DNA of 64,000 nucleotides from Rhyacophila brunnea (Eukaryota > Arthropoda > Insecta > Trichoptera > Rhyacophilidae): positions 434,001-498,000 of the forward strand of contig JAGYXB010000135.1 of assembly GCA_022495005.1 (NCBI GenBank). The letters are read 5' to 3'. The stretch's first letter is position 1. Each line of letters begins with the position of its first letter. The notes beneath the pieces were generated by a model that worked only from the letters and a program-made list of their open reading frames with translations, had not been told where the DNA came from and made no database searches. Made by a program: the position numbers and the translations under genes. Shown piece after piece: positions 1-13,690 of this stretch.

Positions 1-1282
1 TTGATTTTGAAGAGTAATTTTCCAATATTTATTCTGATACTGGAAAAGTGGAAAAAAAATATTTTGTTTATACAAAACAACTTAAACAATTCCATCTTCT
101 TCACTATGAAGCTAGAGTGTGCCATTTATTAATTATATAATTACGATTTTTTTTTTTTTGAAAAACTGTAAGACAGAAGATAGTAGTTGGAAAACTAAAA
201 TTGCGATGGTTGGATGGCATAGCCCAGGATACACGAGGGATCCGAATAATAGTTTTAATTATTTCGAGGATAGACCTGACTGATAGCGATGTCTTGAGGA
301 TAACATAGCCTAGTTCTGATATACTCGTAGTATGTAATAGTTCAGTAAATATTAACATAATTGCATAATTCATTTTGCTGTTCGAATCGTTGGCAAGAAC
401 AATATTAATGGCCGATTTATATTTAAAAATACGACAAGTGATGGTTTAATTTGGAACAGAAATGTTTCACATTACAAGAAAGGTTACGTATAATGAAAAT
501 TAACAACAATAATATTAATAATTAATTGTAAATACATCATCGTAAAATAATATTCTCGTTCGCGGTAGAGCTGTGGAAAGGATCCACAATTCTCTATATC
601 TGTTTTTAAGACTGTGTTATTTTGCTCTACAACGGATTTCTGACCATTTGTAAAAAAATGCTAAAATATAGCCGAAAAATCATTTTCAACTATCAAAATA
701 ATCAACCCAAACCGGTCTCATTGATATATACGGTCATCAGAATTTATTATAGTGGAATAGGGAATAGGGATATTGACCGACAGAAAGGGAGATATTTTTT
801 ATCGTTTATTGTATCAAAAATACATTTTGCCCCACTCGCAAGCTATTTGAAATGACATAAGCGCGCATAACTTCGGAGTAAAGGTTCAAGGCAGAGATTT
901 TCAAATGATATAAATAATTTATTGTTATATAAAATTAATTTTCAATGTGTTCATGATTTCAATAGTAAAGTTAATCACTTTTGGCTGTAAATCAATAGTT
1001 TTTTTCTTATTAACTTCACACATGCCATTTCAACCATGCCAGTTATGATTATTTAATTTTTAGATTTAATATTATGACAAATATTACAAACATATTCGAA
1101 AAATGTTTTTTATATGGCAATTAAGTTTCACAATAAAATTGAGTTTACTAAGACATGTCACCTTCATGACGTAATCATGAGAACGTGTCATGAGTAGACA
1201 CCGTTTTATTATTATACCGTTGTAAATAATTAATGTGCTCATATAAATGTTATTAAGTAGGTACATATAAATGTGGTTCAAA
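1..1282. other. AT-rich noncoding sequence, presumed intron
   Basis: No gene or recognisable element is seen. The short open frames here use low-complexity AT-rich codons and resemble no family I know. The block ends at a short tandem repeat. Confidence 0.5.
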
Positions 1283-1435
1283 CATGAACTCTACCTACAT
1301 TGCGATAAGGATGGTTATTACAAATACGTTTTCTACAATTTATATTGTATAAAGTTAAAACATGAACTCTACCTATATCGCAATAAGGGTTGGTATAGCA
1401 AATTTACGTTCATATATTTGTGCTAACGTATCCAA
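1283..1435. repeat. Imperfect 78-bp tandem repeat, two units
   Basis: Two units start with the same words, catgaactctacct, at 1283 and 1361. They continue with ttgcgataagg / tcgcaataagg and then caaata/caaatt, giving a period of 78 bp. The second unit decays after about 55 bases. It is an old local duplication with no coding content. Confidence 0.75.
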
Positions 1436-1529
1436 TTTAATTTGGAAGGATCGGGAAATTTCAATTGCCGCGGAAATTATGCTTGTGTAAACATTAATGC
1501 TCTCCATATTTTTGTACAGTGTCGAGTCA

Positions 1530-1850
1530 TGGGTCCCCGAAGGCAAGGAAATGGAAGATAATTGATGCCTTTGATTTCTTAGACAGAGAACAGGACAATT
1601 TATGTCTAAGACGCATTCTGCAGTTTTTTGGTGATATTGTTTGGGCTCGGACCGGATAACCTCGAGAGACTAGTGGTTTTGGGTAGCCTATTATGAAAGC
1701 GAAACAGAGGAAGAGTGTCGGTGCGTTGGAATGACTTAGTGAAGGAGCTGACTGGTGGCAGCATTCACTCAGCCCTTAGAAAAGCAGAAAATCGAGAGGG
1801 ATGGAAAGTCATGGTAGCTAAAATAAAAAATTCCAAGGTGGTCACGATTC
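1530..1850 (+). pseudogene. C-terminal remnant of a non-LTR retrotransposon reverse transcriptase
   Basis: Translation on the plus strand, across frames, gives the usual end of an insect endonuclease-reverse-transcriptase polyprotein: CLRRILQFFGDIV, then NLERLVVLG, then RWNDLVKELTGG and REGWKVMV. This region lies after the RT domain in many lepidopteran LINEs, where the pattern is 'L.R.LRWFGH..R', 'R.VVLG', 'RW.DLVK.LTG' and 'REKW'. An open stretch runs from 1715 to 1981, but the upstream part needs frame changes and has stops, so the copy is dead. A second, more decayed copy of the same tail is at 25850-26095 and shares the words 'ggttttgggtagcct'. The RT and endonuclease domains are absent. 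The exact LINE clade is not certain. Confidence 0.8.
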
Positions 1851-1981
1851 TCAGCCATGAGAGAACGATCAAGAAAAAGTCCAATTTAATATTAATATTT
1901 TATACATGTGCGAGTAGACAGTTATCTTGTAGAATTGCGTCTCTTAAAATGTTGGGCACTAAATGGAAAGTAATTACATAA

Positions 1982-3017
1982 TATATGGCATTTACGCGAT
2001 TGTAAACAACAACATTGTTCTATAACTGTCATTTGAAAACGCAATGAATATTTAAAAACCCCAATGTTCTATTTTTAAATCAAAATTGTTTGTCTCTGTA
2101 CAGGGCTCCCCAAAAACATTAATAACTAGTATCCATAAATTTATTTATCTAAGCGGGAGAATTGTTTGAATGTATTTGGTAGTTATGAATGTATATACGT
2201 ATAGCGCGCGTTAGTTGTGTGTAGGCTTACGATATAATCTACACAACAGAAGAGACAATGTGACGCACCACAATAAATCATTTGTCGTTTCTATTATTTG
2301 CGTTATTACTTCGTTCACACTATATTCTTTTGCTATTCTTCTATTTACTGCCAGTACCAACAGTCAGTAACTTGTCGTGCCGCACGAAGGGTTACCAGAC
2401 ATCTCATTTCGACAGAATGTTTTCATTTGAACACTAAAAGCAATGTTTGTTGTGTCATTAAACGAATTGTCTTGTAACTGAAACACTTTTGATGAAGTGA
2501 CGTTTGTGAGTTACTACCTATTGTTAATATGAAAACTTCATAACGTGACATAAACACCACGCAACAAAAAAATGCATACTTTAATTAACACATCATATAC
2601 CACTCTAATTATAATAGAATACACTTTTCACGTAGGTACCTATCATTCAAACATCAATCAACAATAATTTAATTATACATTTACGAAAAATTTATTTGCA
2701 GCTGCTGCCTCGGGTAGTAATATCAACATCGTCATTAGCGATCTCTGAGCAAAAAGGATTTACGAATAAGAAAAAATATAGCACTCCGAAAAGATCACAC
2801 AACTCACAGCATTCGGTCGCATCCAAATCTGTTGTGTGTAAGTTATTAGTATCTTGACGCAAATCAATTCAGACGATATAAAAGGGGGGCTCGAAATAGT
2901 CCACACATGTCATTAAATTATACTAAAATCTTAAACAGGTGTGTATTTATAACATATTTTATATTTCATTATACCACACAAAAAAACAACAACTGTTGTG
3001 TTATCACTGTCTTTTTC
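1982..3017. other. Noncoding AT-rich sequence, nothing recognised
   Basis: No coding or mobile element is recognised. The 2690-2900 stretch is somewhat more mixed in base composition but shows no reading frame or repeat partner. Confidence 0.45.
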
Positions 3018-3372
3018 AATAAATTTTAGTTGAAGGATTTTATTTAGGGTTTTTTATCGCCGGTGCTTCGGGCCTGTCACTTATCTTCAGGCACTATGGG
3101 TCCTCACCGATGTTAAATGCATATTGACAACTAATACAGTTAATTCTCGTTTATATAAAAAAAACACAACAAAAAAACGCGAAGACCTTATAACTAAGTA
3201 AACGAGCAAGTATAAACATTCGGTATTAATAGTTATGAGCTATTCATGTTCTTTTATATAAAAGAGAATTTAGTTTTATTCTGTGTCAGTTTGCATTTGC
3301 CACATAGTACCTGAAGGTAGCGAAAGGCGAAATCCAGGTCGCAAAAAATAGGTAATTAGAATTTTAATTCAT
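3018..3372. mobile_element. MITE-like element with long, diverged terminal inverted repeats
   Basis: The left end (3040-3130) carries cgggcctgtcacttatc, ttcaggcactatg and aaatgcatattgaca. The reverse complement of the right end (3284-3370) gives cgacctggatttcgcc, ttcaggtactatg and aaatgcaaactgaca, so the two ends are inverted copies with gaps. The centre is AT-rich and noncoding. A second copy with the same left end lies at 50643-50985 and a weaker trace at 4885-5030. The form fits a non-autonomous DNA transposon of about 350 bp. The superfamily is not determined and I could not fix the target duplication. Confidence 0.65.
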
Positions 3373-6028
3373 TATATATCAATAATATTATTATATTATA
3401 TTTTGTATAAATAAAACCATTATGATTCCGAAAATTCTATACTTACGATATTATTTTGTATAAACAAACCAATACTCCTATGTATGTGTTTATATTCAAT
3501 TAATAACCCAAAATAAATAATATTCCATGATATATTATGTAATGCATATGTATATTATTAAATATGGCCCGAATTAGTAAGAAAAAAAACAACGTATGAG
3601 TACGCTGTAAGTTTTTATTTATACTGGTATCTAATAAATTGATGTAAGAAATAATAATATTTCTATAATAACATTGAATGTTTACCAACGTGAAATAAGT
3701 ATATTAATGGAATTACGTTTTATAATATATTGATGTTTCCACCCGACAAAATATTAATACCTGTGTAAGGTTTTTGTTGTTATGGCAACCCTGTTTCTTG
3801 AAGTTAAAGTAATAATAATGCCTTCTTCAAAACTTCGTGTCATCAAAATAATAATTTTGCGTTTGTTATCATAATAAAATACGTTTAATACTGTGTCATG
3901 TGTTTTTTTACATTATTATCTATCGCTGGTCGTATTATTTTGTAAACACTTTATTTTCAGTTTGAAAAAGACACGATAGATTGATACCTATAAACAAACT
4001 TGCTTTAATATCGTAACCACAACATTCGTTCACTTTTATTACGGCAATGATAATAATAAGGAAGTCATTTGGGATTATTGATACTTTTTATCAAATTTTG
4101 TTTGTATTCAATCACTTGTTTTGGTCTTGCAAAGAACTGAAATTGAAGACTATTATATTATTTATTTCGAAAAAATAAAAAACAAAACGTAATTTATTGT
4201 TATACCTATATTTATTTTGTGTTGGTAATGTTTTTAACAGTGAACCATCATATATTATACACTATAATTTTGCTCTTTTATGACGATTGATTAAACTTAT
4301 TGAATTATTTGACCAATATTTTATATCTCTACTTACTACATAATCATACAACAAGAATCATATATATTATACATTTATATCGTATTATATTTGCAGTAAA
4401 CCATAGATGCTGTAAATATGGAGCATTCCTAGAAATGTATGCATATAATTTTGTATTTGTCATGCAATAGTATATTAAAAGTTACTTAACTGTACTAAAG
4501 CCTCTGTATTATTCACGTTCTATATTATGAATAATACCTATATATGTAAATGTATTTACAATATCGCGTATCAATTTCCTGTAATATCACTTCATTGGTC
4601 GCACAACAAAGTACAATCTATTACAAAACAGATAGATAATAAATATGTATCAAATAGTAGCTACACTGGTATATGAATTTTCTTAACAGCATGTCTACAA
4701 ACAAAAGTCACCGCAAGCCGCTGATAAGCACCTATTGGCGGTTGAGGCTAGGTGGAGGTCTCAACCGTTATCAGATTATGTTGTCGTGTGGAATTAATAT
4801 AGGCTTAATGAACTTTTGACACATAGATTTTATCAGACATATTATGCAGGTTATAATTGATTCATGTTTGTATTATATAATTTCAGTATTTTTAAGACTC
4901 GAGTTTCAGCTTTCGGTATCTTCAGATACTATGCGTATTTAGGAATTTTAGAAGCACATTGACCCAGAATAAAATAAGTTAGTTTATCAAATTAAAATAC
5001 TAAAAGATCGCGAAAGAGTATTATTATATGAAAGAAACAATATGTGGAAACTTTGTTGAAGAATTATTGGAGATTTTAAAGCATTTGGAAATAACAAACA
5101 ATGAACATAGCTATTTCCTGTTAATACATCTAATAAACCTTATTATAATGCCAGTAGTTATAGTATATTCAACGATACCAGGTAAAGAATTCAATATTTT
5201 AACAATATTAGGTAATGATATGTATCGATAATAAGTGCTAATATATAAAATACAAAACAAATATTTAAATAATGTTATGGTACATACAGTACATAAGTAA
5301 GTAAAAAACTTGCGTGAAATCTGAAAGTGAATGCGTGAAACAGACTATGTTACATTATGCGTACATGTCAGGTTTCAAATACTTAGTTATACATTGAGGA
5401 AATATATTATGTAGATTTACATCTCGTATGCATATTATATAATATTAGTCCAGAAGTACTGTGTTTCAGCTGAAGCATGGTCTAAAAAGATCGTGATTAG
5501 GCGATGTGCGGATTGTGCAAATGACGCGAGCCGAACGAAATATAATTTGCCATAAAAATTCAACATGCGTCCTTTTAATTTTATGTTTATTATTATATTC
5601 GTAATAATAATAGTATATTGATTGACATGTTTTCTTTTTCAAGTACATGCGGAACGTTTTTTAGTCATCTTTACACGATTTAAGAATATATTCCTCCAAC
5701 GCTATCACAAAACAAATTGACGTGCTCACACCTCAACTGTCAGTCTCAGATTGGCGACGACTGCGAAATTTCGTTCCACACACTGTTGAAAATTATTTGC
5801 CGTTTTACTTATGTACGCTCTTAATATCTGCTTACGAGAAGAAGAACAATTAGGTAGAACAGTCAATGGTATTAATTTTATTAAGCACAGAATATTTTTA
5901 TAAGTATAATAACGTATTGTTATAATTTTGTGGAAGCTTCAGTACTAATAAAATCGACAGAATCTCGATTACAATATTTGCCCTCGTATTTATCGATTCT
6001 AAATCACGTTCAATCAGTTACATGCAGC
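3373..6028. other. Noncoding AT-rich sequence with a weak MITE trace
   Basis: The only recognisable structure is at about 4885-5030, where cagctttcggtatcttcagatactatg, split by substitutions, is followed by agcacattgac as in the MITE at 3018-3372. The rest shows no coding or repeat signal. Confidence 0.4.
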
Positions 6029-6029
6029 A

Positions 6030-6260
6030 GATCAGCGATGATAACGACGTGACGTCACAATAAAAGGCCACCCCAGCGATGTCGAACGCATAATCACCAT
6101 ATCTAATGAGCGGTTTAGGGGGGGCTGAGCTTTACGATTGCGCAACAATGAAACAGATGCCATTGCGCACCCTCTACTTGCGCACGCGCAGAGCGTGACG
6201 TAACGATTCACAATATGCCACGTGCGCAAACGGACATGCGCGTGTGCTGTATTGGATTAT
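6030..6260. promoter_or_regulatory. GC-rich island with CRE and NRF1/Ewg-like motifs, candidate promoter or enhancer
   Basis: This block stands out from its AT-rich surroundings. It contains a perfect palindromic CRE, gtgacgtcac, at 6049-6058. It also has an NRF1-type site, tgcgcacgcgca, at 6179-6190, a second CRE-like gtgacgtaac at 6195-6204, and several gcgca words (6143, 6174, 6224, 6236). Such motif groups mark housekeeping-type promoters, and the insect NRF1 orthologue is Erect wing. No ORF or splice signal fixes a transcription direction. An old GC-rich repeat is the main alternative. Confidence 0.35.
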
Positions 6261-9200
6261 TGAATCCGACGTTGCCGGCTCGCAAAGTTTGATGAACCCT
6301 ATTTTTTTCATCCCTAACATGAAATAAATAGGGATATTTGTATTATTTTAATAGGATTGCAATATTTGAACTTTATTGGGGCTATCTTTGTATATTATTT
6401 ACTATCATAATCCAGTATTATATTATTTATTAAAGCCATCATTACGTTAAATTATTCACGTAAACAAATAATATATTGGTCAATAATTGAAAAAGTTCTA
6501 ACAAATTTTAATGTAAAACCTATTGTGCGTGGTAAAGCAAATTTGTGAGAAGTGTGAAGCCGACAAATGAGTAACGTTGAAAATTGAGAAAAAATGAGAA
6601 CAATTTAGAGACACACACATTTTTATAGGTTCAAAAATCCGTTGATTCGTCACTTTTTTAATGATAAATGTATGTTCATCACTTGCTCACCATATTAGGT
6701 TTTTTTATCTGTCAATAGTTATTTATAATATCTCTATAAATTTTATTTTGATAAATAGAACATGAAATATTATTTTATTTGATATACCAACGATATCAAT
6801 TAAACTATAGTATAATAATAAGTTGAAATATAATGTGTTATCGTTCGAAAAAAACACCTCCAAAGTATTAGATTTTATCATTGTGACTGCATACTGAATT
6901 ACAATTGCTAGAATTATGAATATTTTCGAATACCCTGCTGCGCCCTGGGGCATCGATACGAATACTTTGGAAACCTTTGAGTTAGTAAGTAGGTAGTGAA
7001 CTGACTTCAAAGAAGGAATTGCCCTCTTTTTATTCGTTCGAATGCATTAGCCGAATCACTTAATTACATCGAATGGAGTTAGACTAAAGGCTTCGACTCT
7101 AATTAATACTAACACACGTCGCATTTCATTACCTGTAATTGCCTGCTCGGCTTGTATCATGTTTTATTCTAGTTAGTGTGGTAAATGCACGCTAATGCTG
7201 ATTCCGTTTAATATGCTAGTTACTCGACCGAATGTACGCAGCGAGTCATCCCACTTTTGTCTACTCAATTATAATACGTTAGCTTTTATTATTTATACTG
7301 CACCCATTACAAATAATACATTATACAAAGCACTGTGTATAATTCCAATTATATTATTATTTCAAAGTGTTAACTGAAGAATTATTTATGTGCAGGAATA
7401 ATACATTAATACAATGTTTGAGGACGAACATATTTATAACTAAAAATTATCCCAAAATAACAAAACAAAATCGCAAGTATTAACAAAAATACACTTACTA
7501 ATAACAATAACTACTTAAAAGTATTGTGGCTATAAACAGTAAAATGCTATTCATATTATAGATACTTGAGTATACTAAGTGTTGACAAACAAAAAAATAT
7601 GTAGTTTTTCCAATTTAAAAATACACTCTTCCTCCTACCCCAAGTACACAATATTAATTGAGAAATTTACCACCTGACCGTTTATTTAAAAAAAAATAGA
7701 TATATATTCTTTTCTCCCGACTCCTTCAATCGTGGAGACAATAGTTATATTTTTTAGATGTATAAAATTAAACATAACATTTTGATAATTTTACATGATA
7801 AAGTTTACTATGTGAGTGAAATAAATGTGGAATTAAATATTGTTTACATGTCATGGAATAACAAAGTGATAAGAGAATTTTATAAATTATCGTGAGTCAT
7901 TACTAAGTAAACGCTGAATTTTTTAAAAAGATAAATTAATATGTTTTATTAATAATTATTTCCACTAAATACGGTCGTAAATGGTTTTTTGTTTTATTGT
8001 AGTTTTGTTAAATAAGTAACCAACGATTCATCATAATAAAAGAATTATAAAAATAAAGATGATAATATAGGTAGGTAACTAGAAATTCTGTGTTTGGAAC
8101 CTACAGATTGAAAGTGATTATAATTCTAAAATCAAATCATAAATTAATGTAATTGATACTGAATAACAGTATATAAAATTAGGAAATAAAAGCAACTATA
8201 TGATATAAAGTACGGCGATAAACCTACGTAGTTGGTTTAATATATTATGAAAATCGTATGTCATGCATATTCGGCCGAATTACGGGAATGTGCAATCTAA
8301 GTTTTAGTGTCATTAAAACCAAATGACTTTGCAAAATGACATTTGTAACAGTAAAATAACGTGAGACAGCCTGCATTAAGCTGAATTATATTGTATAATA
8401 ATAAGTAAATTTAAAAGCTAATCAAAACCTCATTACACTTTACTTACGTGATTCATAATATGTGTTCTAAGAATAAATTATGATACATATTTAATAATAT
8501 GTTGAAAAAGTATATTTTTATATATGGAAATATAGGTGAGAGTTAGCTACATGAAAGTAAAATTATAAGTCCAAGTCGAGTTTCATATATATAATATTAG
8601 AGACACAGTTTATTTTGTGATTCTGATTTTGTGTGCTACTTCCATGAGTGCTCGTGGCTTCCATTCCTGATTTCCTAACTAAAATACTAGCATTGTAGAA
8701 TGGTTAAATAAAAAAAATATTCACATTTTCCCACCGTTCGTGTATTTGAGTGATTGTTTACGGTTTGATACGGGGTGGTTATATACAGAGAACGGATTCT
8801 AATCGGCTAGACAAAGAAGCTTTTGGAGTGAAATATTGGAAGATCTATGTACTGTGTAAAATTGCTATTGCAGACTGAACGACAGCAGAAGAGAGATTGT
8901 AATGGTAAAGAAGCCTTGATGAGTCCAGAGCCCACCAAATATATTATCAATAACTACCTTAACTAGTTATATACCTACTTTAGTTTCGTGAGAATAGCTT
9001 AATCTTTGCGACTGGCTTATAAGTATATAAGTATAGTATTTTTATATAGTATTTTTTTTTGGTAGTGATAAGTTTCTATATACACAACAATGTGGGATTG
9101 TATTAAAAATATATTATAGTAGGTACATATTGGATATTTTATTATTAGGTATAATACTCATAAATGAAATAACGACAATATTTTCATAATAAATTCATAC

Positions 9201-9335
9201 GGAGTAATAGAAAGACACCATAAAAACGTCCGTAATATAAATATTGGAAAACAATAAATAACAAAAAAAAACAACTGCGATAAAAAGAAAACAAGTGTTG
9301 AAAAAATTTGATAGATCCGACACCTGGTGACGCTG
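6261..9335. other. Noncoding AT-rich sequence, nothing recognised
   Basis: No coding, RNA or mobile element is recognised. The region at 8750-8940 is more mixed in composition but has no identifiable content. Confidence 0.4.
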
Positions 9336-9680
9336 AAAAAGCTCCCTCAAACAATATCGACAGGAAAATACCACAGGCGTCTTGTTTTATGTCGGCCGGA
9401 AGTACAGCGTTAAGCCGTTCCTACCAGCTACACAGCCTATTGGGAAATCGAACCTGTTTGCCTTTATATTCTGACTAATGCCGCATACAAAAGGGAGCAT
9501 CTCATTTGAATTTGCCAAGAGAGTGTTTTTTATTTCTTCGCTCTCACCTCGCCGGAGCTTTTTTCCCCTTTGTCTCTTACGCATAAAACGCACATGGTGC
9601 TTTTTTATGCTTTTCTTTGGAGCAAGGTTGCACAAGTGTTTGAAAGGATTTAGTAAAATAAAACGGCAAAGATAACAATA
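9336..9680. other. Higher-complexity island, function unknown
   Basis: It is moderately GC-rich, with overlapping open frames on both strands (9387-9635 minus, 9478-9675 plus). Neither frame has a recognisable domain. Open frames on both strands over the same bases argue for composition, not coding. It could be a conserved noncoding element or an old repeat. Confidence 0.3.
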
Positions 9681-12600
9681 AAAGAGTATAATTATTGCGA
9701 GTTTTCATTGGTATGGCTTTCTTTCAAAGAATATACAATATTATTGGCAACACGCATTTTTTATTTTAGCGTTATTTGTATAATGTAATTCAAAAATTTT
9801 AACATGTACCAATAAAAAATGATTTATCTGTCCACATTAAATATTTCTGTAAGCAAATTAGCAACGATTATGTTATGATTTCAACATATTAATCGAATGC
9901 AATCCTTATCATAAAGAGTATAAAATCACTGTACAAATTTAAAATAGTTACAATGAAATTATAACTAGTCTTGTAAACCGTAGGTACTATAATTTTGCTT
10001 CAGCATAAAATGTAAAACAGCAAATTATACTCTAATTTTGCTCTAAATAATGTCAAAATACATTTTTTTTAGGATTTAACACGACAAAATTACTGTGAAA
10101 TATATATTGTATTGTGTTCAGAAATACTATAACTTTTATCCACTTTTCGTTAAATGTACTACTTCTACTACTACTACTACTACGAAAAAAGTCAACAATG
10201 TAAGAAAGTGTTGCAATATAATTAATTATGTGTAAACAAACATAGAGCAGAGAACACACACAATATCCACCGTGTATTTATTTAGTTATGTAAATATTTA
10301 TACCAGATAGCGGTGCCGGTTTTTATATTAATTTAAATGTGGGTTAAAGTTAGAATAAGAATAATATAAATTAGTAGATTTCATAAAAAAAGATTTTTTT
10401 TACAAATATAAGAAAAAAACGCTTTCGATAATATGTTATTTAAACGTAACTTTGCACACAGTATTGAATAATATGGTTTATTATAAGCAAACAAAATGGC
10501 ATTAGATAATAATATGCTAAATGCATAGGCGTATGGATATGTTATATTATGGAAATCAGGCAAATAAAAAGTGATTTAAACATACTGTCATTTGAATGTA
10601 GAACTTTTTAAAGTTTGACGTTTGAATTATTTTACAGAATAATTTTGGGGCATAGCCTGCTCAATTATTTATTATTTGCTTACACAAAATGTATGCAGAA
10701 TATTTTTTTAAAAACCTACTAGAGTTTAAATACATACATCAATAATAAAAATATGCTTTTTTAAAAGAATTTTTATGCAAAATATTTTAAATGTGAATTA
10801 GAATTTGAGGTGGCGATAGATGCAATTAGTTTATATGTTAAATTTAATATTATTTGTATGTTGAATTTTATTTTTAGTAATATAATATCTACAAGTTGAC
10901 ATCCCTGCTGCGATAATATACGCATTCTGTTGCAGAGTGTTGGCCAGGTTATGGATGGCAATATTTACGCTTAAAATGGAAGCGAAGCCTTGCGAAGATG
11001 CGGCACCATATATGGGGAAGAGGATAATTTGATAACATCTATTACATGTCACCTCCACTATAAAAGTAAATGGGCATTGTGTCGAACGGCCTCAGCGTCG
11101 CGTGCACCTCGGAAGTAGTGCGTCGCTACGCCGATATGAAACCTATCGTTTGTGAAAATGATACTCTAACCACGAGTTTATTGTTATAATATGAGAACAA
11201 GCAAAAGTGGGGCGAATAAAAATAAGTCTTCATAAAGATGTGATGGGAATCTTTTAATAAAATAATATGGTACTTACTGAGAAATTCATGATAAAATGAA
11301 TGTATTATTTTAAATAATACTTGTTCCATATAATTCAATAATATTAAAAATCTAGTTTATCTACTTTAATAGTACATGCTAAACTATTTTTTTAATTTTA
11401 CAGTTTACATTTTTTGGATAAACTGTAAATTCTTGGCGAAAACGCTGTGTTAATTAAAATAAAACACAATTAGTATTAAGTTATTCTACATCATTTAATA
11501 ATGAGCAGGACCGATTTTGTTGGTTGCAATAAAGCATTATTAACTCATACAATATCATTTATGTATATTTTACATTCTCGCAGTTAATTTTTGGCAATAA
11601 TTTAGAAACAATGAATACTAATCAAATATAATATTATTGTTTATGAAAATGATTCAATTACTTTTTGATGGCTTCAGTATGTTATTACAAAATATTAATA
11701 TAAATTCAGGCTAAGTTTTTTACAAATTATAGTTATAAGGACTTCAATCAATCAAACTATATGCAATATAAATATTAGTATAACTTTTAAAATGTTTTTT
11801 TTTGTCATTAATCGGTCTTGATAGCTATTGAATTATGTGATTGAAGTTTTATATTATATTATTTTATCTTATTCGAATTAATACAACCTTTTTACCAAAA
11901 TGTATTTATATAATAATTAGAACTAAATGTGTATAAAAACAATATATTTAAAAAAATATAAATTACTACAAATAAAAAAATACTAATACTAATAAAAAAA
12001 ATCACCATTTTTCTAATGAGTGTTTTTCTAGATTAATAAAAAACCGATAGTTTTTTTAAGGTAAACATAAATCTAGCCTATAAATTAATATTTAAAATAA
12101 AAATGAAAAATTGTGCCTGTATAATTGGGAATAATTAAATAATGTTCAATTGTATGAAAAAATATTGTAGATGATATATTATTTTATTTATTTAATGTAT
12201 TTATGGCTTTAAAAGTTATCTAATATTTTCAAACAAAAAAGTTCCCATTAACTTCTAAATTACCTAGTTTTATCATTTTGTAGAGAAGAAAACGTAGAAT
12301 CATATTCAATAGCTATCTCAAAAACAATGAAAATCAAGTTATCTAGTTGCAGTATTGAGGTGACGATATACGAGTATATCATAAAATTAAATTATGAGTG
12401 AAGGTTAAAGGAAGAAAAAATCTATAGTATTATTTATGACAAATTTATTAGTATTATAAAGAAAACTTTTTAAAATAGCTCAATGAAGAACAAGTCTTGG
12501 AATTGTTGGGAAAAATAAATATTCTATGCGAAAGTCCACAAAGCTTCTTAGAAATACTTTTACCAAAAGTCTTAAATAAAATATAACAATTTTATGACGA
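9681..12600. other. Noncoding AT-rich sequence with a (CTA)n microsatellite
   Basis: A short trinucleotide run of cta repeats lies at about 10157-10182. The overlapping minus-strand open frames at 10773-11058 have no recognisable domain. The 10900-11120 stretch is a little more GC-rich than its surroundings. Confidence 0.4.
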
Positions 12601-12960
12601 ATCTCACTTTGAATGTGGACAAAGTTTGTTTCTATCCTCTGTAATTATCAAAGCCCATACAAAAGACCTTGCCGATTGTAACAGGGAGAGAGAATAATGA
12701 AAAGAAAAGTTATTTCCACGACGGCGGAGGCAGTCTAACAATGCTGTCCTCCCAACAATTTGTTGGTTCGCATGCCAACTTAGCAACTTACAAAGTTACG
12801 ATTGACGAGGTAATAATACGGTATTACACGTGTCACTGCCTTCGCAGGTATGTTGGTCTGCCGGAGAGCTTAATTGGCAAAGTTTTATTTATTTCTCCGA
12901 GCTGGATATTCCAGGCAGATCCGCTGAAACGTAGCGTTTGAAGAATGTCTAATAAAGCCC
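12601..12960. other. Higher-complexity island with open frames on both strands
   Basis: A plus-strand open frame (12669-12941, 90 codons) and a minus-strand frame (12604-12786) overlap, and neither matches a family I recognise. The composition is more balanced than the flanks. I treat it as noncoding, possibly a conserved element. Confidence 0.3.
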
Positions 12961-13367
12961 CGCGTTGATGTTCACAACAAGAGGGGAGAGAGACTTTAGA
13001 CAGACTTATAAATATAATGTACTGACTTGAAGTACTTGTGTAACACTTTACAAAATAAATTTATAGGAAAAGAAATATAGAAAAACATGGTTTCATTGCT
13101 GTTTTCAAATAATAAAACTGAAAACAATTAAACAAAATTTGATTGAGATATTTACGATACTGAACACTCAACCAATTTATTGAAAAAATTTATATTACAA
13201 TAGGAAAATAAAATCATTCTAAAAAGTCTCATATCTATACGTCAAGTTTATATAAGTTAATATTAAAGATTTAATATATATATCGATATTATCAAAGCAC
13301 TCGATTCTTTAAAATTACGATATTCTAATATAAAGTGTCACCGATTACATCTTTTGACCAAATAATG

Positions 13368-13690
13368 TTTCATCATCATCTTCAGCCTACTGCTGGATGA
13401 AAGCCTCCCTCCACTCCACGGTCCATAGTTCTTATGAGATCGTCTATCCAGCAGATTTAAGGGCGTCCATGTGGGCGTTTAGTGCCTCTTGGCTATCACT
13501 GTATGACGACATGTTCAGCGGTTGTCCACTCGCCGAGCGACATGCCAGCTCATTGTCATTTCATCTACTTAGCGACTTCTATCACATCGCGTACTATTGT
13601 CTACTTCCTCATCCACTGATTTATTTTATGATCTTTGCGCGTTATACCCAACATGCACATTTCAATGCCACATTGTGCTACTTGTAATAA
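13368..13690 (-). pseudogene. C-terminal and 3' end remnant of an RTE-like LINE
   Basis: Read on the minus strand, this gives the typical end of lepidopteran endonuclease-reverse-transcriptase LINEs: MLGITRKDHKINQW, then KWQ.AGMSLGEWT, then RPHGRP, then WIDDLIRTMDRG. It closes with the 3' terminal words 'ggaggctttcatccagcagtaggctgaagatgatgatga', which I give only as a description of the tail. Internal stops and frame shifts show it is dead. The 5' part of the element is absent. The plus-strand open frame over the same bases is a shadow. Confidence 0.8.

Noticed and set aside
10157..10182. Serine-run coding region from (CTA)n
   Set aside because: It is a plain trinucleotide microsatellite in AT-rich DNA.
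13397..13687. 96-codon plus-strand frame as a gene
   Set aside because: The minus strand carries a recognisable LINE tail over the same bases.
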